Below are positions 61,130 to 64,000 of a DNA stretch of 64,000 nt, piece after piece. Both the position numbers and the translations under genes were made by a program. This DNA is from Quercus robur (taxonomy: Eukaryota; Streptophyta; Magnoliopsida; Fagales; Fagaceae). The stretch is from positions 48,590,302 through 48,654,301 of the forward strand of contig NC_065537.1 of assembly GCF_932294415.1 (NCBI RefSeq). The letters run 5' to 3'. Positions within the stretch are counted from its first letter, which is position 1. Each line of letters starts with the position of its first letter. A model generated the notes under the pieces. That model was not told where the DNA came from. It was given only the letters and a program-made list of their open reading frames with translations, and did not search any database.

Positions 61130-62110
61130 CACTCCAACCGAACAGACCCTTAAAGTGTCGAAAATTGTTCAACACAATGAATTTTGCGACTAGCTCACGA
61201 CTGGCTCGAGACTAGAGCTCCCACAAAAGTCATGTGAGTAGCACATGTGAAAGTTCAAAAGTCAAGATGTCTCGTGAGTTTCTTGCGACTTCGTCAACTC
61301 GCAAAGTGACCCACGAGACACTCTGGACAACTAGATTTTAAGTATGACATTTCCTCTCCTTCACCCACACTATATATACCTTCATTACCCATACAATTGT
61401 AAGGATGCTATCAAAAGAAAAACCCTAGAGAGAGGTTTTCACAAAACCCACCTTTTAGAGAGAGCTACTCATCTTAAATAAGAATTCTTTTGTAATCTCT
61501 TCTATTCTCATCTTCCATTATAATAACTTGAGAACCCAAACACAATTCACCCTCATTCAGAGTGTAGAGAGAGTTTGGAGCTTAGGAAGTATTAGGTCTT
61601 TGCCAAATTAAGCCGGTAAGGTTTAGCAGTGCAATCAAGCAGTATTGCGAGATCAGGTAAGCTAGTAAGGACAAAACTCCAAGAAGTCCATTGGTAACTG
61701 GAACTTTAAGAGCTCGATTACTTTGGGTAAATTAGGTTTGTATTGTCTTTTTGATATCCTTGTACTTCAACTTATTCACTAGTGAATCATTTCGGCTTAG
61801 GGAGCCACGAAGAGGTTTTTATGCTGAGTTCTTCGGTTTTCCTGTTTGATAACACATTGCGTGTTATTTTGGATTTGAGTTCCCTACTGCCCTTTACATT
61901 ATTTTCTTGTACATATTTATTCATCCATGCAATTGTTGAATGTTTTGGTTAATTAATTTGCTAATCACGTATATTCCGCAGTAAGTGTGTTTAGAATAAA
62001 ATAAATCAAGCCACAATTAAAATTTAGGAGTCTAAACTAGCTCTAGTGCTTATACTATCGAGCTTTCATAACTAAATAATAAATCAATGAAAAATCAAAA
62101 CAAAAGTATT
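61130..62110 (+). mobile_element. Copia-like LTR (plus orientation), related to 42781-44458
   Basis: Contains GCGACTAGCTCACGACTGG and CTCGTGAGTTTCTTGCGACT, a TATA-like CACTATATATACCTTCATTA (about 61368-61387), AAAACCCTAGAGAGAGGTTT, AACACATTGCGTGTTAT and a TATTCCGCAGTAAGTG tail, in the same order as the minus-strand relative. The left edge is near a PIF-like end (AACCGAACAGACCCTTA at about 61136-61152). No internal domain adjoins. Confidence 0.45.
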
Positions 62111-62116
62111 GTCTGT

Positions 62117-62879
62117 TGTAGGGATAAAGGCCCAGAATAACATGTTGGGCCTTGGACTTTTGTCCGAGAACGCTGAATTGTCCAAGGAGGAGCAAGTAGT
62201 TATTAGGGGTCCTCAGTGAAAGTCTTATAAGTGAGGAACGAACGGAAGGTGATCCGAGGAGAAGCTCCTCCTCAAATATGATGAATGCAGCTCAAGCATA
62301 TATTCCAGCAACTAAGGTAACCCTCCAAGAAGCTTCAGCGATAGGAACATGTCTCATGAATGTGCAAGAAGGAAGAAAACTCAAAAATATCTAAAGGAAA
62401 ACTGCTACCACCGCATTAAATGCACTACAGCTACTTTTCTGGCCGCATTTTTGTGGAGAAGACCTCTGAACAGTGCTATCTTGGCAAACGCAACTCACAG
62501 AAAGCCAAAGAAGGTGTCTGATGGGACAAGTACTCAAGTAAGGGCTCAGATGATCAACAAGTGTAGAATCAAGATGGTCCAGAGAGGGCTATATAACGTG
62601 AAAGACCCTTCATGGAGGAAAAAAAAATTGTGAACAACTCTATAATAAAGCTTTAAGAGTAAACATTTAAGAATTAGTATCCTCGGACCAATCCGAGAAC
62701 GTTATTCCTTAATAAACTTCTGTTATCTTTCTCTTTTTAGCATCAAAACCTGTTTTTCTGTTATCTGATTCATGAGAGCCTAGTTTTCCAACCCATTCTC
62801 TACAAATTTATTGTTTTGGGCTGTTTTGGGCTAAAGTCCATATACCCATTGGGCTAGAAGTCCAAATCAGGTCCTTACA
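62117..62879 (+). mobile_element. LTR (763 bp), third member of the 37650/45070 family
   Basis: Begins TGTAGGGATAAAGGCCCAG and ends CAGGTCCTTACA. Shares AAGGTGATCCGAGGAG, AGTTATTAGGGGTCCTC-type and CTCTACAAATTTATTGTTTT phrases with the other two. Flanks TCTGT and CACAT do not match, so this LTR is either rearranged or part of a truncated element. A LINE fragment starts about 25 bp downstream. Confidence 0.82.
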
Positions 62880-62905
62880 CACATAATTCAGGTGACTTTG
62901 GGTAC

Positions 62906-63122
62906 ATGGCTCTCAAATTGGATATGAGTAAGACCTATAATAGGGTGAAATAGTCATTTTTGGAAGACCTTATGCGAAATATGGGGTTCAATGAGAGGTG
63001 GATTGGGTTGGTTATGGTCTGCATTAAAATTATTTCTTACTCCATCCTCATCAATGGTGAGCCAAAAGGTTTGATCCATCCTACTAGAGCTATTAGGCAA
63101 GGGGATCCACTATCTCCTCAGA
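62906..63122 (+). pseudogene. LINE (L1-type) reverse transcriptase fragment
   Basis: Reads MALKLDMSKTYNRVK, a stop at about 62951 (TAG where L1 RTs usually have Trp), then FLEDLMRNMGFNERWIGLVM, then YSILINGEPKGLIHPTRAIR and QGDPLSP. These are the conserved RT blocks leading to the catalytic core of plant non-LTR elements. The sequence leaves homology right after QGDPLSPQ, before the YADD box, so it is a short dead fragment. Confidence 0.9.
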
Positions 63123-63221
63123 GCATTCTTATCAAAAATGCTAAATGCTAAATTTTAACAGCAAATTTGTAAAAAGAACACTCCATCAAGAATGCTAAAT
63201 GCTATTACTTTTAACATCTAG

Positions 63222-63264
63222 CTACAATGGATTGTTATTTCTAGTAGCCCACTGTAGCAAGATG

Positions 63265-63308
<44 letters not shown>
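63222..63308. repeat. Imperfect hairpin followed by a 44-bp poly-A tract
   Basis: GCTACAATGG and CCCACTGTAGC form a 9/10 stem around a loop of about 18 bases, followed by GATG and 44 adenines (63265-63308). Upstream, AATGCTAAATGCTA occurs twice (about 63138 and 63191). A SINE- or MITE-like insertion is possible but not shown. Confidence 0.5.
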
Positions 63309-63310
<2 letters not shown>

Positions 63311-63816
63311 ATTTGTTTAATACTTGTAACCCTAGTTGTCTTCCTTATCTACTTCAAGGAAATTAATAGTCTCTCTGTCAGGAGGTTCTAAGTGTAAATT
63401 TGATTGTGCAATGAGGCTCTGTGTTTACTGTCTAGTGACTAATGATTAATTACCATACACCAATTTGTCCCTATTTAGAAAGCAACACATTCAATTCAGC
63501 AAAAATCAAGGGTTTGAAAAAAGAGATTTAATATATATTCGAGATCTGAGAAGTAATCATTGATTCATTACCAAACAGAGAGAAACAGAGAATCGTTTCT
63601 CACACGATCCACACCCCACAACTAACATTTTTTTTTTTTTGATATCACACGGTTCGCACCCCACAACTAACATGGTAGTTAATTCATCAAAAAAACATGG
63701 TAGTTAATTGAAAACATTAATAAATAAATAAAAAAGTATATTTAAATGAAGTGTTCAACGGAGGACGCCAGTAGCCTGAGTCTGTTTTGGGCGATCTGGA
63801 TTTGAATCTAAAGTAA

Positions 63817-64000
63817 ATGTCCCAAATGACAGAACCACCGATTCTCAACCGTCTTCCTTACGACATCGTTCTCAACATCCTGACAAGACTGCCGGTGAAA
63901 TCAGTGATAAGATTAAGGTGCGTTTCAAAATCCTTGTACTCCTCAATCACCACTCCCTATTTCATCTCCACCCACCTTAATCACACCAAAAACAACATAA
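63817..64000 (+). CDS. F-box protein, partial (first 61 codons; cut by window end)
   Basis: The frame opens at ATG 63817 (MSQMTEPPILNRLPYDIVLN) and is open to the last base. It carries the F-box residues ILTRLPVKSVIRLRCVSKSL and PYFISTHLNH. It is a paralogue of the gene at 1194-2360 in the same orientation, and identity extends upstream of the start (CCAGTAGYCTSAGYCTGTTT and CGATCTGGAT). A TAA directly precedes this ATG, so this is the true start. It keeps the canonical LPVKS lost in the first copy, and lacks the SE-repeat leader. The C-terminal FBA region lies outside the window. Confidence 0.9.
   Translation, partial: MSQMTEPPILNRLPYDIVLNILTRLPVKSVIRLRCVSKSLYSSITTPYFISTHLNHTKNNI

Noticed and set aside
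62117-62879. Intact solo LTR with target duplication
   Set aside because: Ends are clear but flanks TCTGT and CACAT do not match, so I list it only as an LTR, not as a solo LTR.
1-64000. tRNA, rRNA, CRISPR arrays, bacterial operons or ribosome binding sites
   Set aside because: None seen by eye. The window is plant nuclear DNA, so CRISPR and Shine-Dalgarno features are not expected. A tRNA scan would be decisive for tRNAs but could not be run.

Overview
This is eukaryotic plant nuclear DNA: AT-rich, with introns, homopolymer and (TA)n tracts, many transposon remnants and a few widely spaced genes. The gene families (TIR-NB-LRR resistance genes, FBA-type F-box proteins, a B3 protein of the At1g05920/At3g25182 type) indicate a eudicot. 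A woody rosid such as a Fagaceae species is my inference from the character of the repeats, not something the sequence proves.

Layout. 1-930: a 0.35 kb direct duplication. 1194-2360: an intact intronless F-box gene. 2.4-9.6 kb: non-coding, with a diverged repeat present three times. 9.6-16.5 kb: a transposon field made of a hAT-type element, long nested inverted repeats spanning 10.8-15.0 kb, and a second inverted-repeat element. 17026-17919: an intact B3-domain gene. 18.3-24.8 kb: tandem repeats, an LTR-like remnant, a hAT element with a recognisable target duplication, a G-quadruplex run and a foldback MITE.

25.05-58.0 kb is an NLR cluster built by direct duplication. Copy A (25054-40275) carries a heavily broken TNL pseudogene, interrupted by a MITE with TTA target duplication. 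Its 3' end is replaced by a decayed minus-strand Ty3/Gypsy element (32730-38435) and a second LTR piece (about 38458-39044). Copy B (49112-58023) carries a nearly intact five-exon TNL. The only lesion I see up to its C-JID domain is a TGA just before the P-loop, so it may express a TIR-only protein of about 216 residues. The spacer (40.3-49.1 kb) holds a local direct duplication, a further copy of TNL intron-1 sequence, Copia-like and solo LTRs, and two hAT elements.

58-64 kb: homopolymers, a foldback element, a duplicated exon-like segment, two LTRs, a LINE reverse-transcriptase scrap, and the first 61 codons of a second F-box gene cut by the window end. That gene is a paralogue of the one at 1.2 kb, in the same orientation.

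The genes are independent units: SCF ubiquitin-ligase adaptors (F-box), a DNA-binding regulator (B3) and immune receptors (TNL). I found no rRNA, tRNA or CRISPR, and no previously undescribed multi-gene system. The most informative signal is the pair of TNL copies, which act as filled and empty sites for each other and so date and define several insertions and deletions.
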